From NCBI GenBank assembly GCA_036346225.1, contig JARFIW010000453.1, positions 930,001 to 994,000 of the forward strand: a stretch of DNA of 64,000 nt. Direction: 5' to 3'. The notes beneath the pieces are model-generated. The model saw nothing but the letters and a program-made list of their open reading frames with translations, did not search any database and was not told the origin of the DNA. The translations under genes were made by a program, and so were the position numbers. Origin of the DNA: Platerodrilus igneus (taxonomy: Eukaryota; Arthropoda; Insecta; Coleoptera; Lycidae). This document shows positions 24,201 through 39,200 of the stretch, one piece after another. Every line of letters starts with the position of its first letter. Position 1 is the stretch's first letter.

Positions 24201-27200
24201 CGATATGGATTCTAGTCTGGCCAATATCTAAGTATAAAGAGAATACATATATGTATAATAGCAGTACGTTAGGAATTTCTTTCTCTTATGGGTTAAATAG
24301 CATAGGTACAAATAGTAACGTAGGAATTCCTGCTTGAATATATCACACTCTTCAGTCACACTAGCAACAAATGGGATATGTCCAATTAGCACCCGGGAAA
24401 TCCTTTCAGTGATATCAGAATCATTAGAGGTGTTGGCAATTATATGACCCATACACGTAAGTAATGAAGAAACACTCACCCGCACGTCCACGTTGCTGGA
24501 TTGGTCACACCCTGCCCAAAAACAAAGAGGAACAGATGGATGGTCGTGTCCGACGGAGAAAGCACACAATGGTGTGCACGAAATTCTGTAGATAACAAAA
24601 AATGACAAATATTCTTGGTCGAACTCGTTTTACAGCAAGAATTAAAATTCAATTCCAGTGTTATCAAATACACAGGTGTTAATAGAAACTCAAAACAAAC
24701 TTTATCAGAGAAGTGTGATCCATTATTTCAAAGAGTCTTTGAGTTTGGGTATTATAAGAAGTTCACACTCTATCGTCATATGTATCAAGCCGACGGATAC
24801 TTGAAACAAGGTACCGATTATTTAAATTATAGAAGAACTTTCCATTTCGCAGCAAATAGGTTTTAATGAAATTATAGTAAATCGTACTTATTGAAGGAAT
24901 GTCTAATATACAGGATGGTGTACGAGTATCAAAAGCAGAATCTATGCAAATGAATAATGAAATAAAATGGCATAAGGTTTAGTACCCCATCGGAAAGTGA
25001 ACGTAACAAATCCCCACAGCAAAATTAAACGGCCTAGGTAGGAAAACAAAAGCAACGAAGCAGGCAGTATAACACTAACAAAAAGCAAAAAAATTCGTTC
25101 GAGAAAACTCTAAGAAAAGCAAAAAACAACAAAAAGTAACTTATTTCCGGTCCGAAAGACCAATATACACTAATAGGATGAACCAAAAGAAAATTCGCTT
25201 AAGACAACTACAAGAAACGCTCAAAAATCACCCGGCTCGAAGAACCAAGGTACCGGACAATGTTCAAAATTGAAGAGAACCACAAGGAAAGATAGATAGG
25301 TAGTAGCTAATGTTGATTGTTTGGATGATAAAGTCCTCTAAGAAATGGATCTTTCCTTCATAAAATAATTCGAGACCACTTCGGTAAACTTCGGACAGAT
25401 AAATTAAGACTGCAAATTGAAATTATGTTAGTGCCGTTTTCTCTATTTAATAAAGATGTACAGTTAACTTACAGATAGGTTGACTAAGCTCAGAAACTGG
25501 GACTTTTTGTTTACTTGAGCCAACACAATTTGCATTTGACCTGTCTTTGCGTTCATATGATGAGATAGATCATCGGAGACAGCAAATACATTATTAATCA
25601 AAACAGATAAATCATAAAACTGTAATAATTTAGAACAAAACTATGATGATATCATTTTTAACCTTCTAAAAATCGCCATAATGATTTTGACAACCTTTGG
25701 GTATGAACAATATATGACAAAAATTCTACTTTCGATTAAGAATGTAGTAACCTAAAAATTACATTTCTTAAAGGAAATTGCCTACTCACATTGATGATAT
25801 TTACTAATACAGATTTACTATTAAAATGAAATGTAATCATAAACATTTAAATGGAATGTCACAAACTTTAATTTTGTAGCTTATTTGTTAGTATAAAAGG
25901 TGACGGTATAATCACAACACAGTAGAAAATTATATATAATAGAAACGTTCAGCACAATAATAATGATAAAAAGGATAAAACAGAATTTAAAAGAAATTGT
26001 TGACTACGAGCTGTTGAACAATACTTCATTTCCCTATAAGATTATAAAGTTCTTTCTAAAAAAACTGTTTGTTTGTGGCCTGAGAGGTAAATATTTATGG
26101 AATAAAATGAAGACCTATCACCACCACCCAAGCTTCAATATAAAAATTAAAACTAAATTATCTTCCCAATCATTGCCAAAAAGGAGCAAACACAATGGCG
26201 AAATGATGTCAAATTTGCCGGAAGTTAAAATAAAAAAAACGTTCTGTATATTATTATCCTCAGTAACCTGATTGTCCTGGATCGCCTTATTCCATGTTTA
26301 GGGTATTTCATACTTAAGTAAGTCATAAGTATTTTTTGTCTTTATAACTTGCTAGTGCTAAAGTGACTGAAAATGTTCCTGTATTATTTTATTTTTGAAT
26401 TTGTTTTTCAAGAAATTAGCTTTATCAGCATATATAGTTTATTGATTTTTAAGATATCGTGTTCATATAGCAGTTCATATAAAAGATGACCAAAAACAAT
26501 ATCGGCACTTTGGCCATTTACTGCAAAAACCGGCAACACGACAGTCGTGCTGGGGATCAAATTGTAAAACGGTACAATGAATTTTAGATGTAATGGAGCC
26601 ATTTATTAGAGAGCAATATGAGTTTTGAGTATACGCATTTTAACAAAACAAAATTCTATCCTGGCAGCATGTCGTCAGTATTGTACACATTAACACTTGC
26701 ATGAGACATTAGTTTATTATTTAACTCCAATGTTATAGAAAATGAATCCAAATGTTTGGAAATATACAAAACGATCGGTCCACCTGAGATCTGTAAAAAA
26801 TGTTATGAATATCAAAGTTGTACAACAATTAGAGAGAATCTGATATTATCTCTACGAAAATGAAGTCAGACGACTAATGTTAAAGGATCGTCTTTAAGTA
26901 ATATTTTTACAAAAACCTATAAAATACAGGTGATGCAATAAAGCGAAAGATTACGTTGCACGGTTTGATATATCAATGTAGTTAATTTTCATTTCAACAA
27001 TGACGTAAATAAGCAAAATTACAGGTACTGGTATAATAGTAATCCATACAGAAAGCATGAACATCCACTCCACAGTCTCAAAGTTGATCATATGGGCTGT
27101 TACGTCTTCTAATGGCATCAATGAACTGTACCTCTTAGAGGATCAAAATTAACGAGCACCTACCTTGTATAACAATACAAGCAATTCTTATTTTGTGTTT

Positions 27201-30200
27201 TGTTATTACTTGATAAACGCGCCTAGCATAGTAATGTACACAAGCATGGTGTATACTTACCTTGTGCCTTTAACGTGCTTGGTGTATTTATTTTTAATTC
27301 TGAAAAATGTTAAACATGAGTGTTGGGCTATAATTTGCATTCAACTTAGTATAACGGTGGGCGATAGATCTGAATGAAATAACAACGCTTGTGACTTATT
27401 GTAAAAGTTTGACACAGATAACTCCTGGTACAAAATTTTTCTTTCAATTTTAATGTGCCATAATTCATTATTAAAATAGCAATTAAAAGTGTTAACAATA
27501 TGGAGGTATTGAAGTTTCACGTAATTACAACATGGAAAAAAATTAAGTAGTTAAATTTAAAGTGTTATGGTGGTGTTGAAGTGGATGCACAAACGTAGTA
27601 TGGCTTTAATATAAAAAAATAAAGTTAATCAAAGAGAACATTTAAACTGTTAAAGAAAAAAAACACTCTTTACAGAAAAATAAAAAGAAAAGATTGTAAG
27701 GAACAAAAGGAAAGATATAAATCTAAATTTGACATATGATTGACAGTGATTCATGTAATCTCACTTTTAAAAAAAAAAACAACGAAATACTACGCACAGG
27801 CTGGTTAAAATAAATTTTAAAAAACCCTTTCCAACTGGCATAGATATGAAGATGTGGGGATGTACGTCACTTAAAGAACTGGAAACAGAGTTCATCAAGC
27901 ACAACATGTAATGCGTTACGTTACGCTAGTTATAAATTATATGGGAAAGAAAGAATTGGTAAATTTGAACGGACATGCCTTGTATATTTGATTTCACAAA
28001 TTATTAATCTTAATTAAGCATGGTACTTCAAATTTTGTTTCCATTCTGCTGATAAAGTATAACACTATTGTTTTAAATATATTGTAAATATAATAATCCA
28101 GGCGGATGACTTAAAATTAAAACCACAAATAAAAACATCTTAATATTACAAGATGCTGCATATGCATATCATATGATAAGATAACTTACTATAGACAAAT
28201 GTCGTCACCGAAAACATTAAAATAATACCATACTACAATAATACTACAAATTACATACGTGACAATAACTGTTTTGTTCAGCATTGATAAAAAGGTTACA
28301 TTCTGAAAATGAATCTTTATATAATAAAAGAAACGACAGTAGTTAGACACCTAATGGAAAAGGATTAATTATTCATGAGCAGATAATCAGAAATGTCCAA
28401 ATATAGATATACGAGGAAGTAATAAGGTGGAAGGGATACGCTGTTGGGGTTAGTATGAGGACAAGTTGAAAATAACAGAGCTTTACCATGTGACTGTGGA
28501 TTCTCTGCAGAGAATAAATACGTGCAATTCGGCATAAGGTTGATCTATGCTTGCCAGGGGAGGATAGATTTCAATTCACGAGTTGGTGAAATTATTGTCG
28601 TAATGTGACCAGTTAAAAAGGGGTTAGGATTTGTGGAGTTTACCCCTCCGATAATTTGGATTTTTGGTATGTGGTGTTAAAGAAGCCGCTGTTGTTGGAT
28701 AATCCATGTAATTGTTGTAAGAAAGACTGATGGTTTCTGAACATCCTTAAGCTTTTGGAGGATGAATTAAAACAGAGTAATATGTGAACTTTTATGCTTA
28801 TACTTTTTAATAATAATAATAATAATAATATACACACACACGATTTTAAATGTACACGGGTTTGTACTCATTAATCAAACTTGAAAGTACTTATTTTGTT
28901 AGACGATGAATTCAACAGTTAATGGTGGTTAAATTTAAGCATGATGTTCTTATACAAGGAAGTTGGAATATTTCAAAATATTAGAAAAATATTTGATTTA
29001 TTTTGAATGGACAATGAAAAGAACAAGGAAAGTTGGTATTTAACTGTTTTCTATGTTTGTTATTAAGTTCATTTCTATAAATGGGATTTAGAATGTCATA
29101 TGATTCAATATAAGAAATGCTAAACTTGAAGTAAGAGTATTATTGATGATATTTTTTTAGGATTTCTTTTAGTAATACCTGATCAGTGTGAAGTTAAAAA
29201 ATTAGTTTTATTTAAAGGAAAGTGTATTTGTATTCATATTGCAATTATTTAATGTTAATAGAGGTTAAGTGTAGGTTGAATTTTATTTGCATTTATTTAT
29301 AAACTAGAAAAAATGAGATCACTGTAAAATGATATCCAGTCACCTCAATGATGAAGTGGTACTTGGGAGAGGCTTTGATTTTGAGAATTTTAATTATTTA
29401 TTTATTTATTCATTTCCAACAGATAATTTGCCCAGTTATAGGAAAATTTAACCAACAACACAATTACATTTAAAATCAGATTTACAAAACTTAGTCATAT
29501 TACCTCAACTACAAAAGCAATTATATACATATGTGGGCAGTTTTAGTGCCTTTGATCTAAGTCAGTACAAAATTGCTAAAGAGCAACATTTAGAATAAAA
29601 TTTATAGAATTAAAATATATATCACAGCTACTACTAGCATTATTATAATAGATACATGTCACATATAGTGGGGCTCTTAGTATCGAGTTTGACTTTACAA
29701 AAGCAGTGAAAAACAGTCTGTGTTGTCTCAATGCTTGCCTAGAAATCAAAAGGTTAATGTAGAACACAAATTCAGAAAAGTATATCATCATGTACAATCT
29801 TATAATTATGACAAAACTTAGTAAGTGTTTTAAGATAATTTAGAGAAAGGTAAAGTATAACGTATTAAATTTAAGGAACCAGAAGCTAAGCAAAGTATAA
29901 CAAAATCTTAATAAGCATTTTTACAATATTTTAGAGACGCAATCTAAAACGTAATAGAATTTAGGAAACACAAAGAAAAAAAGATCTCTATTGAATATCA
30001 GTCTTCCATGTGGGGATATCAAAGGAATTGCAGCGATGATTTGATGCCGCTTAATTATACCAAATACAAAAAGCCTTTCAGGGTAAGTGAATCTAGTTAT
30101 GTAGTTTTATCATTCCAACCATATCTTTATAATTTTTTGTATCTCTCCCATAGGAATCCAATCCCGAATCATTGTAGTTAGCTAGTGCACTTTTAAATTG

Positions 30201-33200
30201 TTACGGCATCCCCACCACTTTAAGGCAAATCTAAATTAATAACGTAAAGCTCATTTTACCCATAACCAACATTTTCGATGAAAAACATCAGAGAAACTTG
30301 AAAAGAATCGTCTGCCCAGTACTGAAATTTATCTAGATAATGCCTATGTTCTCGCAAAATAACAAAAAATGAAAGGGATAAAAGTATGAATCTGAACTAC
30401 CTTCTAAATTTTTCATACCTCAATATTAGTAAAACTGTCACGAGATGAAAAGATTTCTTACAGAAAATCCGTAAAGAAAACTGATGGATTAACATGGTAC
30501 GAATGTAAAATTATGAAACAACTTTTGGAGGAATGAGTATCAGTAGCTCTTGTGTGATATTCCTAAAAGAATCAGAGATACATTTAATACAAAAGAAGGT
30601 AATGTCACATTAGTCTCAAATACTAACACCTTGTTCAAATATTTGTTGTTAGTAAAATATCGGGTTACTTTGATTATCTATTTCAGACATGCAGTGGTGA
30701 ATAATTACATCTGAATCTGAAAAATTCGCTTTTTTTATCTGTTGGCTGTAAATATAATCAGTATGCATAGTATTGATTACTTCATATTAACAAAATTTTT
30801 AATGTACATTTTATAATCCAATATTTGATGTATTTTTGCTTGAATTGTTGCAAATTTTACTTTATAAAATGTACTGACTGTATTATGCAACTCCTGGTAG
30901 AAATTTTGGTTTTAAAAATACCACATATTAAACCAATATAACCTACCTGCATACAAAAGTTCTTGACCACGTTCATCACATATGGAAGTCATAAAACTGG
31001 CAGGTTTACGAATTAATCCTAATTCTCTAGCCCAATTGTAATCCATCGGAACTGTAGGTGGTGGAAGTTCTGGCTTTGGTTTAATGATACCTTTCTTGAC
31101 CATATTTTCATAAACGCTGTGTATTAGGTCACCTACAATAATAGTAAAACAAAAGGCAATATAATAACAGCAAATGAGTTACCTAAAGTATCAAATGAAT
31201 CCGGTACAAAAGCACCAGCAGCTTTAAGAGCTGCATTTTTAGCAGCAGCAGTTTCCCTATTTGACTGTGCGCATGAACCAGCATGACCAAACTGTACTTC
31301 AGATGTAAACATACCAGCACATGTTCCTGAAAAAAGGCTATGTTTTATAATAATTCAAGTAAGATACCCCATGATAAAAAGTTACAGAGACATTAATTAT
31401 GCTAAAACAAATGTTAAACTACGTGAACTATCAAAGTAAAGTCACAATTTACTGAAAATTTTAAGTATAACTTCAAGACAGAACACGCAAAGACAAAACG
31501 GTTATTAAAAATATCGATGATATTATTTTCATACACAGAATAATTCATATAAATAACCTCTTTAGGTTAACCAATATTGAATTTATTTATACCGTACTTA
31601 TTTTTTGTATCTTTTCACACTAAATTAAGTTTATTTGCTTTGCAATATTACGAGATTTGAAGAGAACGAACAATTTTGGAATTTTTGACAGTTTCACGAT
31701 TTAAAGTTTTGAAATAGTTTAAAAATGGTCAATAATTGTATTTACATTATTGATTACAATTCATGAATAGATACAAAAATATTTTAAATGAATGATAATA
31801 AATACTTCCAATTTAAAATAAATATTTTCTACCTTATGGCAGAAAGCCAGTGTGAATAACTAAGAGATATTCCTTTTTCCTAAACATACTTTTGCTCGTA
31901 GTTTACTGCACAAAACTACTTAAAAATTGACATAAGTATGTGAGAAGGACATCGCAAAAATTTTAAATGACGGATTCATAGGAAACCTATACAAATTACC
32001 TGACCTGGTCTTTTCTGCTACAAATAAAATGAATTAATATTCAAATTTTTCTATAAAAGTAAATTAATAATTAATTTGTCAAGAATACTCTTTTCTCATT
32101 AGTAGTTTATTATTATGAATATGAAAATTGCTAATAATAATAATTTTAAAATCACGGAATAAATTAATTCAATATCGTTAAATTTATTACCTGCCATTTC
32201 CTTATGTTCGATTAATTTAAACTACTATGTTTTTAGTTTTGGCGACAGTGTAATAGTAGAAAAAAAATAGTGTGTAACATGTGCAGAACTACAATTTTTC
32301 ACTAGTTCGAATTACAACACTTAAGATCCACCTCTTCCCATCTAAATAGTGTCTTCAAATTAAACCAATGAACATCTGTGTGTAAATATAAAGTATTCAA
32401 CCTGTGCATATACATTTAAAGAAAGGCACCAAACTTTTTTAAATAATGTTCATAAAAGCCACTAATAAGGCATTTCTACAAGTCAAATAACAGATTCTAG
32501 CAAATATAATTTTCTATAGAATAACTTAAATATTTTGATTTTCAAAAAAATTGTAATATTGTACCGCACAAGGGTGCATTAAATTATGAACCGTATAAGA
32601 TAAGATCAAAACACTTAATTCGGATACAAAATTATAGTAGTCAGTTTCTGTAACTTCTCGTGGAGATACTGAAAAACTAACCTATACACCATGCAATCAG
32701 CGGCTTAGTAACTTTTTTGTTTTGCAGTGCAGCACAAACATCATACTCTTCTATTCCACCAACTTCTCCTAATAGAACAATCATTTTAACATTTTCATCT
32801 GCTTGATATCTATGTAAAAAGATAGTTAATACAGATACAGCAATAATATTCTCCAAACCTTAAAATTTGATCCATAAAAGTTGTTGCTGGATATCTATCA
32901 CCACCTATTGCAACACCTTCATGTACCCCATCAGTTGCTTTAGAAATAATATTATTCAATTCATTAGACATGCCTCCCGATCTAGAAACGTAAGCTACAC
33001 TGCCAGGCCTATATAACCGCGAATGGAGTATGTTATCCATCATCCCTAAAAGATCAAAAACAAATTAAATCAAGAACGATTAAAAACAAAATTAGTACCT
33101 ACCTCCACTATTACCAATTTTAAAGCATCCTGGTTTTATTCCACCCACAGTAGCAGGACCAATGATTGAGACCTTTTTTGCATCAGCTACTTTTATTAGT

Positions 33201-36200
33201 TTCCTAGTCATATTTTCAGGTATACCTTCAGCAATTATTGAAATGGTCCTGATTTGTGGATATTCCATAGTTTCAAGAGTGCTTTGATAAGCTGATCGTA
33301 ATGAGGCAAAATTAACCATAACATCGGCATCTGGATGTTTCTTCATGGCATCATCCATCTTTGTGTAAACTAAAATTATGTTGCATAGAAACTTTAGAAC
33401 ATTAATCAAATTAGACTATTGTGAAATGGAGGCATGACTAAAAAGACGATGAACAGTTATTTATCTCAACTTACAACGCATGTGAGGCATGAAGTCGAGT
33501 TTTTAATGTTGAAAAGTATCTTACATATCCATAAGATACAAATGCAATAAAAAATTTTATTCATAAGTATCCGAATATGCGTGCAATTATTACCAGCTTT
33601 GTTAAAAATAACCATAATTGAAAATCTATGGATGAGATTTTAAATGTCACTAAATATCAAGTTATCAGAATAATGGCACCTACGTAACTTTAGTTGTATT
33701 TAATAAATTACTAGCTGTTAATGCTTTTTAGTAGTGTAATTTATTAAATATGTAAATGGCGTATCACTTGTACAAATTATTATGTACCATCCTGACTTGT
33801 ACATAGTTAGCCCTTAACCTGTATAATCCTGTACGAACCAACTCAAATCATTATTTCTTCATTGGCTCCAACACAAAATAAGTCATTCTCCTACATTGGA
33901 CATAGTAAGTTGTACATTAGAGACATTCATGTCATGCCTTCCAATAAGGTACTTTATCGTCTAAGTGTGAGTGGTTTTCGTTGTCATTAAAAACATTAGT
34001 ACTCCAAATCAAACTATAAATTAGATATAAATTACAGTCCTAATCAAAAATTCTGAAGAGTTGCAGCTATCGATCAGAATCAAATTGGCATTAAACAGCT
34101 TAATTGTGAGTATAAGTTTGTTGAAAGTTAATTTTTTTAATCTTTTACGGTATACTGTACACTAGCTCTTTAGGAACATAAAAGAGCAGTAGTTTATGTG
34201 TGTTATAATGTAACTGATACTGGTGTAATTAATTATCAAATGGCAATACCTGTGGATAACAATTAATATTTTTAAACATATTACCTGGAATAAGAACTTC
34301 CTTATGTCCCCAATAAAACTTCAACTTGTGATCTCCTGTGAAGGGATAAACAATAGCTACAACACTAGGTTCATTTCTCCGACAAACAAAGTCAAAGTCC
34401 AACATGCTTTGTACCGCTCTCGTTTGCATACCCCAAACAATAGACTTTGTTTCTGCACTAAACATGGGAACGTCCATATTGACATCACCCTACCAGCAAA
34501 AACCACATCTATTAGAAGTGAATTTTAACAAAAATCAATTTGAAGAGCTAGTATAAATAATACTTAATCACTGAAACATAATTCAGAAGTTATAATTGAT
34601 AAATTATTTTTAAAATAATAACAATTTCTATTAATTAATATTATTTTAATAGCTCTTTTAAGATAAGCTTTTACATAAAATCAGTTTTTCGTAATATGTA
34701 TGGAATAAGGTGATATGATACAGTTAATTAAACTTGGCTCCCGTTTTCAAAATCCCACGTTACTTATATACATCTGCCATGGATATAAGTTCCTGTTTGA
34801 AAATCAAACAGCATTTCAACAGTTTTGAACTCATTTTAATATATGTATTATAATCTCTAATCTATATACATGTCAGCTTTTGTAAAGGTAAATTCAGTTC
34901 AGTCTTAAATTATTTGAGTTTTAAAAACTAAATAATGATTTATATGAGACTCTGGATTAAGATAAGTAAACTGAAAATAAAATGTCCTATTTTTCAACTT
35001 GCTTTATTAATCTGAAGAACATACGAAATAATTTCTTGGAGATTATGTATTAACTTGATGAAGTTTCAACACATTATTGTTTTTAAATAATTTTGGTGGT
35101 TCTTATAGTCGGGACTACAAAAGAAGACCATCACATGATTATTACTTAAATCTGGAATACACATATATACATTCAAAGATGTACCAATTTCCTTATGAGC
35201 ATAATAAAGATAGCGAGTAAATAAGCATGTTACTTCAATAATACTCATCCGTAATTGCATTGTACTACATAAAAATAAAGTAAGTCCAATATTATACATC
35301 AGAACTTGTTTTGTATATACAGAAGTTTAACTGGCTAGAGTAGTACTCCGATAATATACCTTCACTTCTGTCATAATACAACCCTACGTTCATTGTTTTT
35401 AAGATGCTTGTTTATTTTTAGTTATCTCAATGTATTCATCACCAATTTAGTGTAAAACATTCCTTATTTGAACTCAATATTGCAAAATTCTAACCAAAGG
35501 TACATTTTTGTGGACACAAGCTCAGCAATTGATGTTGAACTTAGACATATTTCGAAAAATAAAAGCAGAATGACGATCCTTTAATTTCGGTACAGGAAGT
35601 ACATGAATCAAAAACATTTTTATATAACACTATACCTATTAGAGAGCACATACAAAAGATCATTATAATAAGCATATCGGAAGAGATTGTTCTGGCGACA
35701 ATACGATATTCAATATACAGATCAAAGATTTAGAGTAGTGTCCCCAAGAATTTATGGAAAAAATGTTTTCAGCGTACTGAAGAGTTAATAATAGAAATCG
35801 ATTGTGATAGTCATGTCAACAGGAAGCGACGGCAATTAAAAAAACTAATTTTAATATCAACACAAAACATCACTGTATATTTTATGTATTAAAAACTATA
35901 AGATTGTAATCTACAGTAATTTTTCAAGTAAAAATAATTCTTGGAACATAATTATTTGAAGGTGTCATTTAGAGCCAATCATATTTGTGTGAATACTGTT
36001 TTGAAAATAACTAGGGCTCATAAATTACTTATATCCATTTTAAATGGAGGCTACTATAAAAACAAAAATGTAAACCGGGAGAATTTATAAAACATTAACC
36101 GAACTTTTTCCTTATTAATAAGTATGTAACGTGAAGGAATTTAATTTGTTTGGTATAACATGTTTATTAACATTTGTTGATATACAATGCAAATTTATGC

Positions 36201-39200
36201 ATTTTCATTTTGACAATTGTCATTTAAATATATAGAACCTGCGCAAATGCCAAGTTAAATTTAACAGAATTAAAACACTAATACAATCTTTATGTATTTA
36301 TGGATTTGCAATTTCCATGCAAAAATTTATAAATATACATATTATATATTTCTTTTAGGACATAACTTGAATTGTAGGCATGTTATATATTGCGATTATT
36401 ATAATTTTACAAGTGACTAATTAAAGAAAAGCAGGTTAGTTATAACCACTAAATTCTACAATAATCGAAATGAGTTTGGAAATAAAATTGCATTGGCAAC
36501 ATTGCTTTTTACCAGAAATCTTCTCAATAAATGTAGGCAGATAGACATTTGACCTCAGAAATTCATATTGGTACAGATGAATACAAATAATCATGTGATG
36601 GTTTTTTTCCTATAAGTATGTTCATTAACTATCTATTACTGTGTTACTATTAGCAGGTTTTCTCTACCAATTACATGTTTTAATTCTCTTTTCGTCAATT
36701 ATTAATCACGAAATGACTAATTACATCGATCTACAGTAAGAGCAAGCATCTAAATACAGGTCATATGTCCCCCAATAATTTTGAGAAGTCAAAGAAAAAT
36801 CATTCAAAACTGAGGAGTCCCGAAAGCAGCTACAAGTATTTTAATAAAATAAGTCCCACATAGTTACATGACAACCAATCTCGGTTAAAATTTTTAAATA
36901 AATGTCACCCGCATGCATACTCATTTAATTAGCCGAACCTGAATGATGTGAGACTTGACAGTGATTTGAATGCTTGGTACTGTTAGTACCATTAGACTTT
37001 AATATTTATATGGTACTTTCAGACCATCACTAGTGCATCGGAACTATTTTGATGAACACAGTTTGAATGCAAGCTAATATTCATTTTCTTTTATTTTATC
37101 ATATATAAGTCGCACAAGACCAAACCACACAAGTAATTCTCAGTTAATTATAAAAATATATTTTAAAGTTCTTTGTATAAATTAAACGTTAGATTCAGTC
37201 ACCAAAAACATTAAAAACCAATTTCTGTGAGAAAATAACTTTACCGTTAATGATTTTTATTTAAATCTTAACAAAGTGATAATTAATTCGATGTTATGTT
37301 AAACGCACTGAGTCTCACAGGCCTTCATATATGTGAAAATGCAACTAAGAACATTCTGTGTAGTGGCAGTGTTTAAGTTGCCATACTATTCTTAGCTGTT
37401 CCCTTAATAATATAGAACTTACAACTGTAAGCTGTGCCTTTGCATGCATGAAAGAGTCGATTGGATACTCTATGAGCTTCACCGAATTAACTATCACAAG
37501 TACTAAATATTCTATTCTGCAGTTTTAATTACAGAATACTGAAAAAATTCCATTTTAAATATTAAGTACATATCAAATCACCATTCCAAATTTTACATAC
37601 AAGAGTTAAATATAAATATCACATACCGTTTTATGTTTTCTATAAACTATTTACTATTTTGAAACTACAAATCAAAAATACTAAGTAAGCAAATAATAAA
37701 AAAATACAAGCAATTACCAATAACTTGGCATACAATTAAAATATAAAAATTAAAATCTCACCTCAAAATAAAAGCAAGCATAATTCTTAAATTTTCTTTT
37801 TTAAATACAAACTTCCACAAAATTAAAGATGAAAAGAATTTTTTAAATAATAAATTCAAATTTTTTCTTTTAAAATTTTTATTGGGTATTAAAATTTTCT
37901 GAGCAAAAACTGGTAGTATGTGTTTAAATAAAGAAATATACTTGCTTAAAAACTAAAAATTTAATCTTCTGCATGCAATAGGTCAAAACCTATAATCACA
38001 ATACAAAAGCGTACATTATAAATGCAAGGATTATATCGAATCAAATACTAATAATATGATTGAAATATAAGTACTAGAACTAGAATTATATACTTTAATA
38101 CAATGTCAACAAGAAAGTGACATTAGCTCAAAGTCGCCTTGTAACAATATTTTGTAACTGTTTATTTACCTGTACTTTTTATTTTCAGATATTTTGAATT
38201 ATTGATGGCAGAAAGAATAAAAATCACGTTCTTAGACTATTCGATTCTTATATCATTTTAAAACAGTATCCAGAAATGATATCCGTTAGGACATCTATTA
38301 TTCAATGATAAAGAATAGTTTTGAAGTAGCAAACTGTATAAATATAATATTGTCTAAAAACAGTATGTACCGTTTCATTAATCAGCAATTCATTTTATTT
38401 TCAAAGAAGAATACTCAATACATTTATTTCTGTAATCAACAAAGTTTTATTGGGGCATATATAAGCTTTAATTCCCCATATAACCATTTTATTGAAGGTT
38501 ACACCTATAAATTTTTTATTAAAATAGATAATATAAAACCTAATTTGAATTAAATTAAAATGTTAATTTCAAAAATGCATTATTTTTAATATCCAAACCA
38601 AATGTTCTCTAGTATTAAGTATTTCACACCAATTTTAACTGAGAACACAAGGGATACTGATGAATGTCCATCGATTATCATTAAATCTGGGTGGCTGTGG
38701 AATCAAACACTAAAGCCGAATCTTCCTTATAAACAATTCTTGCTATTTTGTTCAACTATTTTGTTATAATAAGTTAGTCCAATGGTCTTAACATTAAAAT
38801 TTGATCATCCAATAAGTAAGAGGTTGAACTTGAACTAATGTACAATTGCATAAAAGTTTGATTCTTTAGCTACAAAATCAGATATTTATTTTTCAACATA
38901 ATAGCCTTGGTGCTCAATACAATGCTGCATTTATTTTTGGCACTAGGTAATTACAAATTTCAGGGTTTTGCTTTGAATCTAACTAGCTACTGCAATCTTC
39001 AATTCATTATTTCCAATGAAACTCATAACCATTAAGGTTTCTTTTCATCATTGAAAAGCGGTAAAAACCGCAGAGTGCTAAGTTAGGGGAATATGATAAA
39101 CAACAACACCAAACTTCAAACTAGTAAATGTTTTTATGTTGCATGGTCAAGCATTGTCGTGGAGTACGAATGTCCGGTGACAGCTCTACCAAATGTAACA

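Larger units (their letters stand above)
9861..30946 (-). other. ACLY: ACLY intron 12, 21 kb, built from transposable elements
   Basis: Bounded by exon 12 (donor gtaggt) and exon 13 (acceptor ttttag). It contains the split Jockey-like element with the nested gypsy element (about 8.8 kb), a DDE-type relic, a dispersed repeat in two copies and a Jockey-like 3' end. The conserved exons at both ends match the uninterrupted family sequence, so no exon is missing. Confidence 0.9.
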
